Shown here one piece after another: positions 20,520-30,808 of a DNA stretch of 64,000 nt. Each line of letters starts with the position of its first letter. Position 1 is the first letter of the stretch. The position numbers were made by a program, and so were the translations under genes. Below the pieces are notes generated by a model. It had not been told where the DNA came from and ran no database searches. It saw nothing but the letters and a program-made list of their open reading frames with translations. The stretch covers positions 1 through 64,000 of the forward strand of contig JBBQUM010000021.1 of NCBI GenBank assembly GCA_038212445.1, written 5' to 3'. The stretch comes from TMP-7 sp038212445. GTDB taxonomy: Bacteria; Acidobacteriota; Terriglobia; Bryobacterales; Bryobacteraceae.

Positions 20520-21305
20520 CTAGAGCGGTAGTCGCGAACCGAGCGGAGAGCGGTCAGACCGGCGTGGAAGCGGGCCTGGGCCCTCGCCCACAGTGCGCCG
20601 CGTCGGAGCGTTTTCGAGCTCAGCCGTCTCAAAGGAGATGGGCCGATCGAGCACCATCTCAAGCGTCGTGCCCTTGGCGAGCACCGCCTCAGAACCACGG
20701 GTCAGTAGTACGGCGGCAAGTCCGGCAGCGGCACCGGCCGCAGCGCCGATCCCGGCACCCATTCCGGTGCGAGTGGCAATAGCGCCGACGCTCGCTCCGG
20801 CAGCCGTGGTGGTGCCCACCGTCTTGATGTCCTCAGTCTTGGTTCCTTCGCTTCTGATCTTGCCTTCTTCTTTGTCGAGTTCTTCAGAAGCACGTCCATC
20901 GAGCCCGCCCAGGCGTGAGCGAAAGTCGCGTGTGACGCCGTTAGGGAGGGTCAACGAATCAAACCGGACGTACAGTTCGCCACGACCCTTCGCCCGTCCC
21001 GGACGCTTGACTTCGGTCACCGATCCGGCAACGTAGCTGCCCGGAGGGATCACGACCTTGCCGTCCACGAGTATCGGAAAAACGGTCTCGAGATAGATGC
21101 GATCACCGGCTGCGGCGTTCTTAGTGGAGACGCTATTGATCATGCTCAGCGGAACCTTCGTCCCGGGCTGCACGGTATAGGTGTGCGGCGCCTTCTCCGG
21201 TGCTTTCGCGCCGGCAGCATCATCGGCCTTATGCCAGCCGGGGGCGGCTTCCTGCGCGAAGCACGCCGCGCCGGCAACCAACAAAATCAGCCCCTGGGAT
21301 CGCAT
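20520..21305 (-). CDS. Exported hypothetical protein with VirB10/TrbI-like beta region
   Basis: A 261-residue protein with a signal peptide (MRSQGLILLVAGAACFAQ). Residues about 45-145 form a beta-rich region (TVQPGTKVPLSMINSV...VIPPGSYVAGSVTEV) like that seen in acidobacterial TrbI/VirB10-related proteins. A glycine/alanine-rich segment follows (ASVGAIATRTGMGAGIGAAAG), which may be a membrane or flexible region. A further beta strand (LAKGTTLEMVLDRPI) and a charged tail complete it. Function is unknown; no secretion-system genes are nearby. Confidence 0.75.
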   Translation of the reverse strand: MRSQGLILLVAGAACFAQEAAPGWHKADDAAGAKAPEKAPHTYTVQPGTKVPLSMINSVSTKNAAAGDRIYLETVFPILVDGKVVIPPGSYVAGSVTEVKRPGRAKGRGELYVRFDSLTLPNGVTRDFRSRLGGLDGRASEELDKEEGKIRSEGTKTEDIKTVGTTTAAGASVGAIATRTGMGAGIGAAAGAAAGLAAVLLTRGSEAVLAKGTTLEMVLDRPISFETAELENAPTRRTVGEGPGPLPRRSDRSPLGSRLPL

Positions 21306-21374
21306 ACAAATGTCTCCTTACTAGGGATTGTAGCCCACCTAGATAAACGTACCGGAAGCCCGCGTGGTTGCCGA

Positions 21375-22175
21375 TTACTGCACGGAAGGCGCGACGCGTA
21401 TGAAAACGCCAGGCTTACTGAGTCCGTCGATAGTCTGCAGACGGATCTCCGGGTTCGCGTTCAATTTGGAAGGCAGTTGGATATTGATCTGATAAAGTCC
21501 GCCAAATCCCGGAGCGACACCGGCGTACAACATGCGCGAAGCCTCTAGCGGCGTACCATCGAGAAGCACCCGGAAGGCCGAAATGTTCTGAAGTTGGGCG
21601 GCATGGAGCGGGATTTCACCGTAAGGGACGGTGGGGTTGACGCGACCAAGTCCAGTGGCGTACAGCACAATGTATTCGTCCGGCCGTCCCGGCCCGTCGC
21701 TGGTGAGTACGGCGCCGTTGGCGTGCGCGGCGATGGCCGTAACGTCGTCCATTTGAAATAGTGCGGGCGCGGAGGGCGACAAGGTGACGGCGATAGTAGG
21801 TCCATAGATGCCATCCAAATTCACCAGAAGGTCCGCAGGCCCGGGGTCCAGATTGCTCGGCACCAAAATGTTGATCTGCCCCGGAGAGACGTAATAAATC
21901 TGAGCGCGCACTCGATTCACATAGACGGTGACGCCGGTGCCGGGCAATATGGTCGGCAGGGTGCCATTCACGATGTCGGTGTCAGCCAAAGCTCGTTTGG
22001 TGTAGGCGAGATTGGTGCCGTAAATGGAGAGAAAGGTGTTAGGCGCAGAACTGCCTGTCAGGTTCGAGGCCGAGTTAACGACGCTGGTTGCGGAGTAGGA
22101 GGGCGCCTCCCGCGTTGCGTTCTGGTTGACTTGTCCGGCCAGAAGGCATGCCAGCAGGACAACAGGCTGCGGCAT
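21375..22175 (-). CDS. Solibacter-type C-terminal domain protein (TIGR03437-like)
   Basis: A 266-residue exported protein (signal MPQPVVLLACLLAGQ). Almost the whole mature chain is the Ig-like Solibacter C-terminal domain: the sequence VVNSASNLTGSSAPNTFLSIYG, then VYVNRVRAQIYYVSPGQINILVP, YIVLYATGLGRVNP and a final GLYQINIQLP. The domain is greatly expanded in Bryobacterales. Its role is unknown; it is thought to be an extracellular beta-sandwich. It is the first of three such proteins in tandem. Confidence 0.88.
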   Translation of the reverse strand: MPQPVVLLACLLAGQVNQNATREAPSYSATSVVNSASNLTGSSAPNTFLSIYGTNLAYTKRALADTDIVNGTLPTILPGTGVTVYVNRVRAQIYYVSPGQINILVPSNLDPGPADLLVNLDGIYGPTIAVTLSPSAPALFQMDDVTAIAAHANGAVLTSDGPGRPDEYIVLYATGLGRVNPTVPYGEIPLHAAQLQNISAFRVLLDGTPLEASRMLYAGVAPGFGGLYQINIQLPSKLNANPEIRLQTIDGLSKPGVFIRVAPSVQ

Positions 22176-22233
22176 TGATAATGGATTTCAGATTCAGTTT
22201 ACGAGCCGGGAATCGGAAGGACAATATCCCCAT

Positions 22234-22260
22234 GGGGGCGTGGGGTGTAGCCCCGCCCCC
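22234..22260. terminator. Strong GC hairpin between Solibacter-domain genes
   Basis: GGGGGC, a two-base bulge and GGGG pair with CCCC and GCCCCC around the loop TGTAG. It sits between the stop of the 22274-23626 gene and the start of the next gene on the same strand. There is no U-tract, so it could be a transcript-end or stabilising hairpin rather than a true intrinsic terminator. Confidence 0.4.
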
Positions 22261-22273
22261 AATCCTGGAGCTC

Positions 22274-23626
22274 TTACTTCTTTACCGGTATGGTGGACGT
22301 CGCGGGCGATGACACCCCGGCGATGGTGACCACGACAGCCTGATCGCCATCTGCCAGCGCAGCCGGAAGCTTCACGTTGAGCTGATACAGCCCACTGATG
22401 TTCTGTGGGGCTAGCCCGATGTAGGACAGGTCGGTAGAGGACACTGCGATTCCTCCGACGGTCAGGGTAGCCGGGGCGACCAGCGCGCTGAGGCCGTTGG
22501 ATATTGAACCGGCGCCGGCGGCAGGACTCGTGACACCGAAACCTGTGCCGTAAAGAGTGACCACGTCGCCGGGTTTGGCTGGGTTGGCGCCCGGCACCAC
22601 GGAAGAGGTCGCCACAATATCGCTCTTGCCGGCGAACTGAGCGGCGATGCTTTTTCCATCAAAGGTAAAGAAGGCGGGGGCAACGGCTTGGAAGGTCGCC
22701 GATCCGGAGTCGCTGCGGATTTCGTTAGACCGTCCGGGGTTGGCAATGACGGCCACAGCAACTGGACCCGTCTTATTGCTTCCAGGAGCCTGAGCGTTGA
22801 TTTGATCCTGTTGAACGTACGTCAGCGGCACGCGTTGACCGTCGATTTCAACCGCGATGCAACCCAGTTCCGATGGAAATTTACCCGCCCCGAGATCGCC
22901 GTTCCCCACGTTCCGGGTGTGACCGGGGACCTGGAAGTTCGAGCCGTAGATCTCGATCATGGCTCCTGGCGCGATATTTCCAGCATGGGCCGCCGCGTTC
23001 ACCACTCGGTTGATGGCCGGCTTGGACAACGAGCAGGTTGAGGTTGACGAGAGCGAGATTCGCTGGGTCGCATTATAGATACGATCGTTGATCGGAGATC
23101 CACCACCGTCGGCAGCGTTTCCCGCGAAATAGAACGTGATGTCGCCGTTCTCCTCCGATGGCGGAATCCACTTCACCTCGTACGTGTAGCCGGCTCCGGT
23201 GTCGGTTCGAACGGCGTTGGAATGCTCGATCCAGGAAAGTTGGCCGGGCTGGCAGGGTCCTGCCGCTCCGCGCGTGGAGCCGTCGTCACAAACGATCTTG
23301 GTTTGATCGTCGGATTGGACGAAGGTGCCGGCCATGGCTCCGTTAGTGACGAAGCGGGCGGTTAGTTGGAATCCCCAGCGGGCAGCGTCGGGATGCGAGA
23401 TCGTGATCTTGAGAGTTTGAGTGGCGCCGGGATTGTAGTTGGCGAATCCGGTCATCTTAACGCTGCCCCGGACATCGGAATTCGCCGGGGCGAAGGTGGC
23501 GTGACAGGCAGTGCAGGTTGTGCCGCCATCAATGTTACCGGTCCGCTTGATCGGCGGACCGGTGCTGAAGGCTAGCAATGTGACAGGTGTAGCGGCTAAA
23601 GCCGCGTAGACAAACTTCAAGCGCAT
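22274..23626 (-). CDS. Choice-of-anchor V plus Solibacter C-terminal domain protein
   Basis: A 450-residue exported protein. The N-terminal signal is followed by a motif FSTGPPIKRTGNIDGGTTC, then CTACHATF, a CxxCH possible heme-attachment site. A Reelin-like choice-of-anchor V domain (about 40-190: LKITISHPDAARWGFQLTAR, SWIEHSNAV, WIPPSEENGDITFYFAGNAADG) comes next. The C-terminal half is the Solibacter-type domain (VVNAAAHAGNIAPGAMIEIYG, GLYQLNVKLP). It may be a surface or secreted protein; the single CxxCH hints at c-type heme, but no other cytochrome feature is seen. Confidence 0.85.
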   Translation of the reverse strand: MRLKFVYAALAATPVTLLAFSTGPPIKRTGNIDGGTTCTACHATFAPANSDVRGSVKMTGFANYNPGATQTLKITISHPDAARWGFQLTARFVTNGAMAGTFVQSDDQTKIVCDDGSTRGAAGPCQPGQLSWIEHSNAVRTDTGAGYTYEVKWIPPSEENGDITFYFAGNAADGGGSPINDRIYNATQRISLSSTSTCSLSKPAINRVVNAAAHAGNIAPGAMIEIYGSNFQVPGHTRNVGNGDLGAGKFPSELGCIAVEIDGQRVPLTYVQQDQINAQAPGSNKTGPVAVAVIANPGRSNEIRSDSGSATFQAVAPAFFTFDGKSIAAQFAGKSDIVATSSVVPGANPAKPGDVVTLYGTGFGVTSPAAGAGSISNGLSALVAPATLTVGGIAVSSTDLSYIGLAPQNISGLYQLNVKLPAALADGDQAVVVTIAGVSSPATSTIPVKK

Positions 23627-23688
23627 GGCGCGATCTCCCTTTTGACGTGAGTTAGGCGTACGGAAGGAAGGTCGCGCTCATGGCGACC

Positions 23689-25062
23689 CTACTTCTTGAT
23701 AGGTATGGACAACGTTTGGCCCGTGCTGACACTACCAATTGCAACATCGAGCGTTGAATCACCATCGGGGACGGTGCTTGGGACTACGACGTTGAACTGA
23801 TAGAGACCAACGAAGCCGGGCGTCAGGCCCTTGTAGGTAACGCTGGTTGCCTGAATCTGGCCGAATCGAATTACGAGATTATTGCTAACGCTGTTCGCCG
23901 CCCCGACGATCGTACCCGCTGCAACTGACGGAGTTACGGCGCCGAAGCCGATACCGTAGAGCACGATAGTTTCTCCAGGTTTAGCGGGCCGGTTGGTGCC
24001 GGGAATCTTGGTGGGATCACCGACGAAGGAATTGTCGGCGAGTTGCGCCACAACGTACTGCGTGCTGCCCACCTTGAAGCCGGCGGGAGCTAGGATGCCG
24101 GGAAGCATGTCCGACGCGGTCAGGGTCAGGGGACTGCTCGCAACGCCGTTCAAAGTAACGACGACGGGAACGGGGCCTGTGCCGATTCCATCTGGAACCT
24201 GAGCGTTGACCTGGCCGGGACTGACGAAGTCGATGTAGGCAGGCTTACCCGCCACGGTCACCGTTACGGTATCAATGGTCGTTGGCGCATTGCTGCCGTT
24301 GAAGTCGCCGCCGGCCCAGGATCGTGTGGTGCCCGACAAGTTCTGGCCGTATATTTCAATCCAGGTTCCCGGCGCAACACCGGCTTTACCGCCGAAGCCG
24401 AAAGCATTGATCACGCCACCCGCGCTGATGATCGGCTGGACACCGCCAACCGTCGCCGTCTTCAGTTGCAACGATGCCGTGTAGATGTGATCGCCACTCT
24501 CGTTGCCGTTCCCGTTAGCCGCATTGGCAGACAAGTAGAAATCGATTGGGCCTACATCCGAAGAGGGAGGTGTCCAATCCACAGTAATTGTGCTGGTGCT
24601 CAATGCGCGGCTATGCTCGATGAATTCGAGCGGCTTAGATGCGGGACATGTGCCTGAATTCGGACGAGTGCCGCCGAGGTCGGATACCGCGGTTCCCGCG
24701 CACAAAACCAGTTGCGAGGTCCCTACCGTGAATGTCCCGGCCTGTTTGCTGTGATCCGAGGCGAGCCGTGCAGTGATCTGGAAACCGTAGGCGCGTGCAG
24801 CGCTATCCGTGATCTTAATGGTCAGCGTCTGTTTCTTGGCGGGCGTGTAACCAGTTCCTTCTGCGGCCGTGATCGTTACGCTTCCGCCACCGCCGTTAAC
24901 AGCAGCTCCGACGTGGCAGCCAACCTCGTTGCAAGTTCCCTCTCCGGTCCCCGGAACACCGCTCTTGTGTGCGTCCGGGCCGGCGGAAAAAGCCCACAGC
25001 ACAACCGGGACCGCCAGCACAACCGCGAATTTGGCTATAAATAATTTCTTGTTTTGATTCAT
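23689..25062 (-). CDS. Choice-of-anchor V plus Solibacter C-terminal domain protein
   Basis: A 457-residue paralogue of the downstream protein, with the start placed at MNQNKKLFIAKFAVV, the beginning of the signal peptide. The N-terminus has FSAGPDAHKSGVPGTGEGTC followed by CNEVGCH, a CxxxxCH-like motif in the same place as the CxxCH of its neighbour. The anchor V domain (ITDSAARAYGFQITARL, EFIEHSRAL, WTPPSSDVGPIDFYLSANAANG) precedes the Solibacter domain (GVAPGTWIEIYGQNL, VSPGQVNAQVPDG, GFVGLYQFNVVVP). A duplicate pair is the simplest explanation. Confidence 0.85.
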   Translation of the reverse strand: MNQNKKLFIAKFAVVLAVPVVLWAFSAGPDAHKSGVPGTGEGTCNEVGCHVGAAVNGGGGSVTITAAEGTGYTPAKKQTLTIKITDSAARAYGFQITARLASDHSKQAGTFTVGTSQLVLCAGTAVSDLGGTRPNSGTCPASKPLEFIEHSRALSTSTITVDWTPPSSDVGPIDFYLSANAANGNGNESGDHIYTASLQLKTATVGGVQPIISAGGVINAFGFGGKAGVAPGTWIEIYGQNLSGTTRSWAGGDFNGSNAPTTIDTVTVTVAGKPAYIDFVSPGQVNAQVPDGIGTGPVPVVVTLNGVASSPLTLTASDMLPGILAPAGFKVGSTQYVVAQLADNSFVGDPTKIPGTNRPAKPGETIVLYGIGFGAVTPSVAAGTIVGAANSVSNNLVIRFGQIQATSVTYKGLTPGFVGLYQFNVVVPSTVPDGDSTLDVAIGSVSTGQTLSIPIKK

Positions 25063-25122
25063 GAAATACTTCGCTCCTAGTGCCGCTGCCCCACGCACCT
25101 ACGCGGACTTAGCGGTTGATGA

Positions 25123-26136
<1,014 letters not shown>

Positions 26137-26204
26137 AAACTCATCCTAACATCCCGAATATCGGACCGGCTTTGGGTGGCCCGCTATAATGGAGAAGTCC
26201 TACC

Positions 26205-29009
26205 TTGATCGACTCCATTCTCATCCGTGGCGCCCGCGTTCATAACCTGAAGAATGTCTCGCTGGCCATCCCGCACAACAAACTAACCGTTGTTACGGGA
26301 GTGTCGGGCTCAGGCAAGAGTTCGCTGGTGTTCGACACGATTTATGCCGAAGGGCAGCGCCGCTACGTCGAGTCGTTGTCGGCCTACGCGCGCCAGTTTC
26401 TAGAGCGTATGGAGAAGCCCGACGTCGACGACATCGACGGAATCGCGCCACCCATCGCGATTAAGCAAAAGAACCAGACGCGCAATCCGCGGTCGACGGT
26501 GGCCACCTCCACCGAGCTCTACGATTTTCTGCGTCTGCTGTTTGCCCGTGTGGGACGCACCTACTGCCCCAACTGCAAGACACGGGTTCTTCGCGACACC
26601 GTCGATCAGATCGCCGACACCATGATGGAGCGGCCACCCGGTTCGCGCTGGTACGCTTTGTTCCCTATCATCGTCGCGAAAGAAGGCCCCGGTAAGCAAT
26701 CCGAGCGTCTGCGCGACCATCTCTTCGAGTTGCGCAAGAAGGGCTTCACCCGCCTCTACCAGGGTGGCAAGACGTTCGAGTTTTCCACTCCCGAGAGCCT
26801 GCTCGACATCGACTTCGCCAAGCCCCTGTTCGCGCTGGTGGACCGGCTGGTGCTCGGCGGCGACCTTCATCAGCGACTCGTGGACACCGTGGAGATCTGT
26901 TATCGCGAGGCCGGAGAAGTCATCTTCCAAAGCGCATCCGACGACCAGGTGGTGAAGTTCAACGAGAAATTCGCCTGCAAGACCTGCTCGTTGACTTTTG
27001 TCGATCCTGAGCCAAGCCTGTTCAGCTTCAACAGCCCGTTTGGTGCATGCCGCAGGTGTCAGGGATTCGGCAACACCGTCGACTACGACATGGACTTGGT
27101 GATCCCCGACCGCACGCTGTCGCTCCAGGATGGCGCCGTCGATCCCTGGACCAAGCCTCAATACAGCTGGTATTTCGGCACCGAGTTCCGGCCGGCGACG
27201 AAGGGAAAAGTCCGCCTGAATGTGCCGGTTTGCAATCTGCGCGAAGACGAGCGGCAACTCCTCTACGAGCATATCCGGCTGTTCTTCAAGGAAGTGGAGT
27301 CGAAGAAGTACAAGGTCCACGTGCGCGTGTTCCTCAGCCGCTTCCGCGGTTATGCGGAATGTCCGGAATGCCACGGGTCCAGGCTAAGGCCGGAGGCACT
27401 GTACATTCAGGTGGGCGGCAGGACGATGGCGGAAGTCGTCCGGCTGAATATGGCCGAGGCCAAGACGTTCTTCGACGGTCTGGAACTGACGCCCGAAGAA
27501 AAGACCATCGCCGACAAGGTCAAGGTAGAAGTCCAGCAGCGATTGAAGTTCCTCAACGACGTGGGACTTGAGTACCTGACGCTCGACCGGTTGTCGGCGA
27601 CGCTCTCTGGTGGAGAGTCGCAGCGGATTGTTCTGGCGACGTGCCTGGGTTCCCGCCTGGTTGGCGCGGTCTACGTACTCGACGAACCGTCCATCGGCCT
27701 GCATAGCCGCGACACCGGCAGGCTGATCAAGATTCTCGAGGAGTTGCGCGACCTGGGAAACACGATCGTCGTGGTGGAGCATGACGCCGAAGTGATGGCG
27801 TCGGCGGACCACATCATCGACATGGGTCCGGGCGCGGGCGAGAACGGGGGCAAGGTGGTTTTCGAGGGATCGTACGCCAAGATTCTCGAAAACGGCAGTC
27901 CGTCGCTGACCTCGAAATATTTGCGCGGCGATTCCAAGGTTTCTCATTTCCTGCGCCGCCGCGAAGTGGATCGCAAACGCGTGCTGAAGTTCAAGGGCGC
28001 GCGCGCGAATAACCTCAAGAACTTCGATGTCGAGGTGCCACTCGACATGATGGTGGCAGTGACCGGTGTCTCGGGATCGGGTAAATCGACGCTGGTGCAC
28101 GAAGTGATCTTCAAGACGCTCGATCGCATGCTGCACAAGGCTGCTGCCTCCGAACTCACGGGCGAGGATCTCGGACTGGTGGAGAAGATGACGTGCCGCG
28201 GCGTCGAGCGCGCGGAGTACCTGAAGGACGTTGTGCTGGTAGACCAGTCGCCAATCGGGCGGACTCCGCGATCGAATCCAGTCACCTACATCAAGGCCTT
28301 CGACATCATTCGCGAACTGTTTGCCGCGACGCCCGAAGCCTCAAAACGCGGATACACGAGCGGGCATTTCTCGTTCAATATTCCTGGCGGACGCTGCGAA
28401 ACCTGCCAGGGCGACGGCACCGTGACCGTGGAGATGCAGTTTCTGGCCGACGTGGAATTGGTCTGCGAGGACTGCAAGGGCACGCGCTTCAAGCCGACTG
28501 TGCTTGACGTCAAGTACAAAGGCCTGAATATCCACGAGGTGCTGCGGCTCACTGTGAAAGAGGCGATCTCGTTTTTCGCCGATACCGCACGCCTCGCAAA
28601 CCGCTTGAAGGTTTTGGCGGAGGTGGGACTGGGCTACCTGAGACTGGGACAGTCGGCCACCACGCTCTCAGGCGGCGAAGCGCAGCGCGTAAAACTCGCG
28701 TCGCACCTCTCGCAGTCGAGTTCGAAGGGGACGCTATTTATCTTCGACGAACCGACCACCGGCCTGCATTTCGACGACATCGCCAAACTGCTCGACGCGT
28801 TCAACCGCCTCATCCAGAACGGCGGCAGCATCCTGATCATCGAGCACAATCTCGATGTGATTCAAAGCGCGGATTGGGTGATTGACCTGGGACCTGAGGG
28901 CGGTGCCGCCGGCGGTGAGATCGTCGCACAGGGGACGCCTGAGCAGATTGCCAAGGCAGCGACGCATACAGGAGCGTTCCTGAAGCGGTCGCTCGCGGCG
29001 GCGCGTTAG
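26205..29009 (+). CDS. uvrA: UvrABC excinuclease subunit A
   Basis: A 934-residue ABC-type damage sensor for nucleotide excision repair. Both Walker A loops (GVSGSGKSSL and GVSGSGKSTL), signature motifs (TLSGGESQRI, TLSGGEAQRV), and zinc-finger cysteine pairs (CPNCKTR, CRRCQGFG, CPECHGSR, CETCQGDG, CEDCKGTR) are present. The start is TTG 26205, supported by GGAGAAG (26191-26197) seven bases upstream; the N-terminus IDSILIRGARVHNLKN matches the family. The protein is of normal length. Confidence 0.97.
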   Translation: MIDSILIRGARVHNLKNVSLAIPHNKLTVVTGVSGSGKSSLVFDTIYAEGQRRYVESLSAYARQFLERMEKPDVDDIDGIAPPIAIKQKNQTRNPRSTVATSTELYDFLRLLFARVGRTYCPNCKTRVLRDTVDQIADTMMERPPGSRWYALFPIIVAKEGPGKQSERLRDHLFELRKKGFTRLYQGGKTFEFSTPESLLDIDFAKPLFALVDRLVLGGDLHQRLVDTVEICYREAGEVIFQSASDDQVVKFNEKFACKTCSLTFVDPEPSLFSFNSPFGACRRCQGFGNTVDYDMDLVIPDRTLSLQDGAVDPWTKPQYSWYFGTEFRPATKGKVRLNVPVCNLREDERQLLYEHIRLFFKEVESKKYKVHVRVFLSRFRGYAECPECHGSRLRPEALYIQVGGRTMAEVVRLNMAEAKTFFDGLELTPEEKTIADKVKVEVQQRLKFLNDVGLEYLTLDRLSATLSGGESQRIVLATCLGSRLVGAVYVLDEPSIGLHSRDTGRLIKILEELRDLGNTIVVVEHDAEVMASADHIIDMGPGAGENGGKVVFEGSYAKILENGSPSLTSKYLRGDSKVSHFLRRREVDRKRVLKFKGARANNLKNFDVEVPLDMMVAVTGVSGSGKSTLVHEVIFKTLDRMLHKAAASELTGEDLGLVEKMTCRGVERAEYLKDVVLVDQSPIGRTPRSNPVTYIKAFDIIRELFAATPEASKRGYTSGHFSFNIPGGRCETCQGDGTVTVEMQFLADVELVCEDCKGTRFKPTVLDVKYKGLNIHEVLRLTVKEAISFFADTARLANRLKVLAEVGLGYLRLGQSATTLSGGEAQRVKLASHLSQSSSKGTLFIFDEPTTGLHFDDIAKLLDAFNRLIQNGGSILIIEHNLDVIQSADWVIDLGPEGGAAGGEIVAQGTPEQIAKAATHTGAFLKRSLAAAR

Positions 29010-29020
29010 CCGTCGACGTC

Positions 29021-30208
29021 CTACTTCGCCGTAGCCCGGTTCGGAACGTTGAAGAATTCGATAAAGCGCTTCTTCTGCTCGACCTTCGATTCCTTCGGTT
29101 TCTTCTGTAGCAGCGCGGCCGCAAGGCGCGTAAATTGAAGCCCGAGTTCAGACTTCGCATCCACGCTTCTTCCAGCCGTCACTGAACGGCCTACGCCGTG
29201 ATAATCGTTGGGCAAACTCATCAGAACCGGCAAGCCGAGTATCTGCTCAATCTGCTCGGGAGAAATCACCTGCCGCTTCATAGACCGGTTGACGATGACG
29301 CTGATGCGGCCTTCCAGATTCAACGTCCGGAGGAAGGCGAACTTCTCGCGCGCCAGATGCAGCGAAGGGATCTCCGGCGTGCAGACCAGGAAGATGCGCT
29401 TCGACTCATGCATGATCTCGAGCGAGTAGCGCTCCAGATTGCCCGACAAGTCGAAGCACATGGCCCGGTAGTTGCGGCGCATAAACTCAATGAGGTGGCG
29501 GACCTGCGTCGGCTCGATTCGCAGATTGGGATTCAGTTGCCCGGCATGAAGAACGTCCATGTTCCCAACCGTGGTTACCAACTGCGGCCATAGCTCTTCG
29601 TCCATATCCACCGCATGCTCGATGGCATCGGGCACCGCGTATGTGGTCTCCAGCTTCAGCATGAAGCGAAGCATTCCCGAACTCAGGTCGAAGTCCGAGA
29701 GTGCCACCCGAGTGTCCTGGTAGCGCGCCAGCGCCATGGCAACGTTCAGTGCGATTGTGGTTGTGCCCACGCCGGCCTTTGACGGCAGGAATGAGTAAAC
29801 CAGGTCGCTGCTCTCGAACATTGGCGGCCGCTTGTCCAGAGCCTCGGACGCACGGCTAATCGTCTCGTACAGGGCCTGCCGCTCGATTGGCATCGAAAGA
29901 AACTCGCGAATGCCCGCACGCATGGCCTCGATCAACACATCGGGATCCTGCCTGCGGCTAATAGCAATTACCTGGACACCCGGCGCGTTGGACTCGATCA
30001 TCTTCAGCGTCTCAACGGCGGCGGCCATGGCTTCAGTGGATACAAAAATAATCTGCGGTGCGGCGGCGCGCAGGATTCGCGTAAGCTCTACGAGGTCAGG
30101 ATAATGATCGACGGCGCGGACCACCCCTACTCGCCCCAATTGAAGTAGCGACTGATCCAGGTGGGCGGTTAGGTCTTGGTCGGGGCAAATTATCGCACCT
30201 CGGAGCAT
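29021..30208 (-). CDS. CpaE-like pilus-assembly ATPase (MinD/ParA family)
   Basis: A 395-residue protein with an N-terminal receiver-like pseudo-domain (about 1-125, IIFVSTEAMAAAVETLKM, RAGIREFLSMP) and a C-terminal MinD-type ATPase. The deviant Walker A is PSKAGVGTTTIALN and the later motif VALSDFDLSSGMLRFML corresponds to Walker A'. CpaE proteins position Flp/Tad pilus machinery. No other Tad genes are adjacent, so it may be a stand-alone member with another localisation job. The start follows a GAGGGA site. It is convergent with uvrA, 11 bp apart. Confidence 0.85.
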   Translation of the reverse strand: MLRGAIICPDQDLTAHLDQSLLQLGRVGVVRAVDHYPDLVELTRILRAAAPQIIFVSTEAMAAAVETLKMIESNAPGVQVIAISRRQDPDVLIEAMRAGIREFLSMPIERQALYETISRASEALDKRPPMFESSDLVYSFLPSKAGVGTTTIALNVAMALARYQDTRVALSDFDLSSGMLRFMLKLETTYAVPDAIEHAVDMDEELWPQLVTTVGNMDVLHAGQLNPNLRIEPTQVRHLIEFMRRNYRAMCFDLSGNLERYSLEIMHESKRIFLVCTPEIPSLHLAREKFAFLRTLNLEGRISVIVNRSMKRQVISPEQIEQILGLPVLMSLPNDYHGVGRSVTAGRSVDAKSELGLQFTRLAAALLQKKPKESKVEQKKRFIEFFNVPNRATAK

Positions 30209-30574
30209 TCAGAATCCCTCGACTTTCAGACTAGAGGATTTGCTTCAAAGCTTAAATCGCGGAATCCCATTAGATGCGTTCTAAGGTTCACCCTAGAAGA
30301 CCGGAGTGCAACGCCTGTCGTACTCGCCGGGAATGCAAGCGATAAGCCGCGCCGAATTAGCAGTTTACAAGGAATGATCACCGTTTTGGCCAAGCCCAGA
30401 TTCGCGTTCCTAAGGTTTTGAGATTTCTATTTGGCTTGTTTTCATAGAGTTAACAAATTGCCCTCGCGATTCGCTAGGTGTACGGATGATAGCTTGAAGT
30501 CAGGAAGAGTTCGAAGGAAAGTTCGCCGCGCCGGATTGTCTCCGGCGCGATTTTTTTTGGAGGAGACAAAGTGG
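30209..30574. other. 366-bp intergenic region upstream of phage module
   Basis: No gene is visible here. It separates the leftward CpaE gene from the rightward phage module and must hold both promoters. The motif TTC(C)TAAGGTT occurs twice (around 30279 and 30409). An AT-rich stretch at about 30417-30460 is the best location for the phage-module promoter, but no convincing -35/-10 pair can be named. The right end holds the terminator-like hairpin described separately. Confidence 0.6.
30527..30558 (+). terminator. Intrinsic-terminator-like hairpin directly before the first phage gene
   Basis: A perfect 9-bp stem (CGCGCCGGA with TCCGGCGCG), a five-base loop and, one base later, eight T residues. 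The ribosome-binding site GGAGGAG begins at the next base. Any transcript carrying the first phage gene from an upstream promoter must pass through this structure, so it could act as an attenuator. Confidence 0.85.
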
Positions 30575-30808
30575 ATGGCGAGGCTAATCGAGTGCGGCAA
30601 GAACCGAAGCGGGGAGGTCATCCAAGGCCGCTTTGAGGGCGTTCGTCAACTCGCGGATGAATTTCAGATGAAAACGCGGACAAAGGAAGCTACGGTTTCC
30701 GACTATATCCGCTTGGTGACCCTCGAGAGGGAGCTTCGAGGCGAGGAGATGGTAAGCGAGGTGAGAGTGACATGGGTACAGAAATTCGAGCCGGAATCCG
30801 GTACGTAG
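30575..30808 (+). CDS. Small protein at start of phage module, small-terminase candidate
   Basis: A 77-residue protein whose ATG follows GGAGGAG by nine bases. It is charged and mostly helical in appearance (VRQLADEFQMKTRTKEATVSDYIRLVTLERELRG), with no motif that I recognise. It overlaps the large terminase start by 37 bp. The position directly before TerL is where the small terminase subunit usually lies, but the chain is short for one and no helix-turn-helix is obvious. The functional call is positional only. Confidence 0.6.
   Translation: MARLIECGKNRSGEVIQGRFEGVRQLADEFQMKTRTKEATVSDYIRLVTLERELRGEEMVSEVRVTWVQKFEPESGT

Noticed and set aside
26185..26190. TATAAT directly upstream of uvrA as the -10 box
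   Set aside because: It lies so close to the Shine-Dalgarno and TTG start that the transcript would begin at or after the Shine-Dalgarno; no -35 partner fits.
26400..28136. Long minus-strand ORFs inside uvrA
   Set aside because: They are antisense to a well-conserved UvrA and show low-complexity, His/Arg-rich shadow composition typical of GC-rich antisense frames.
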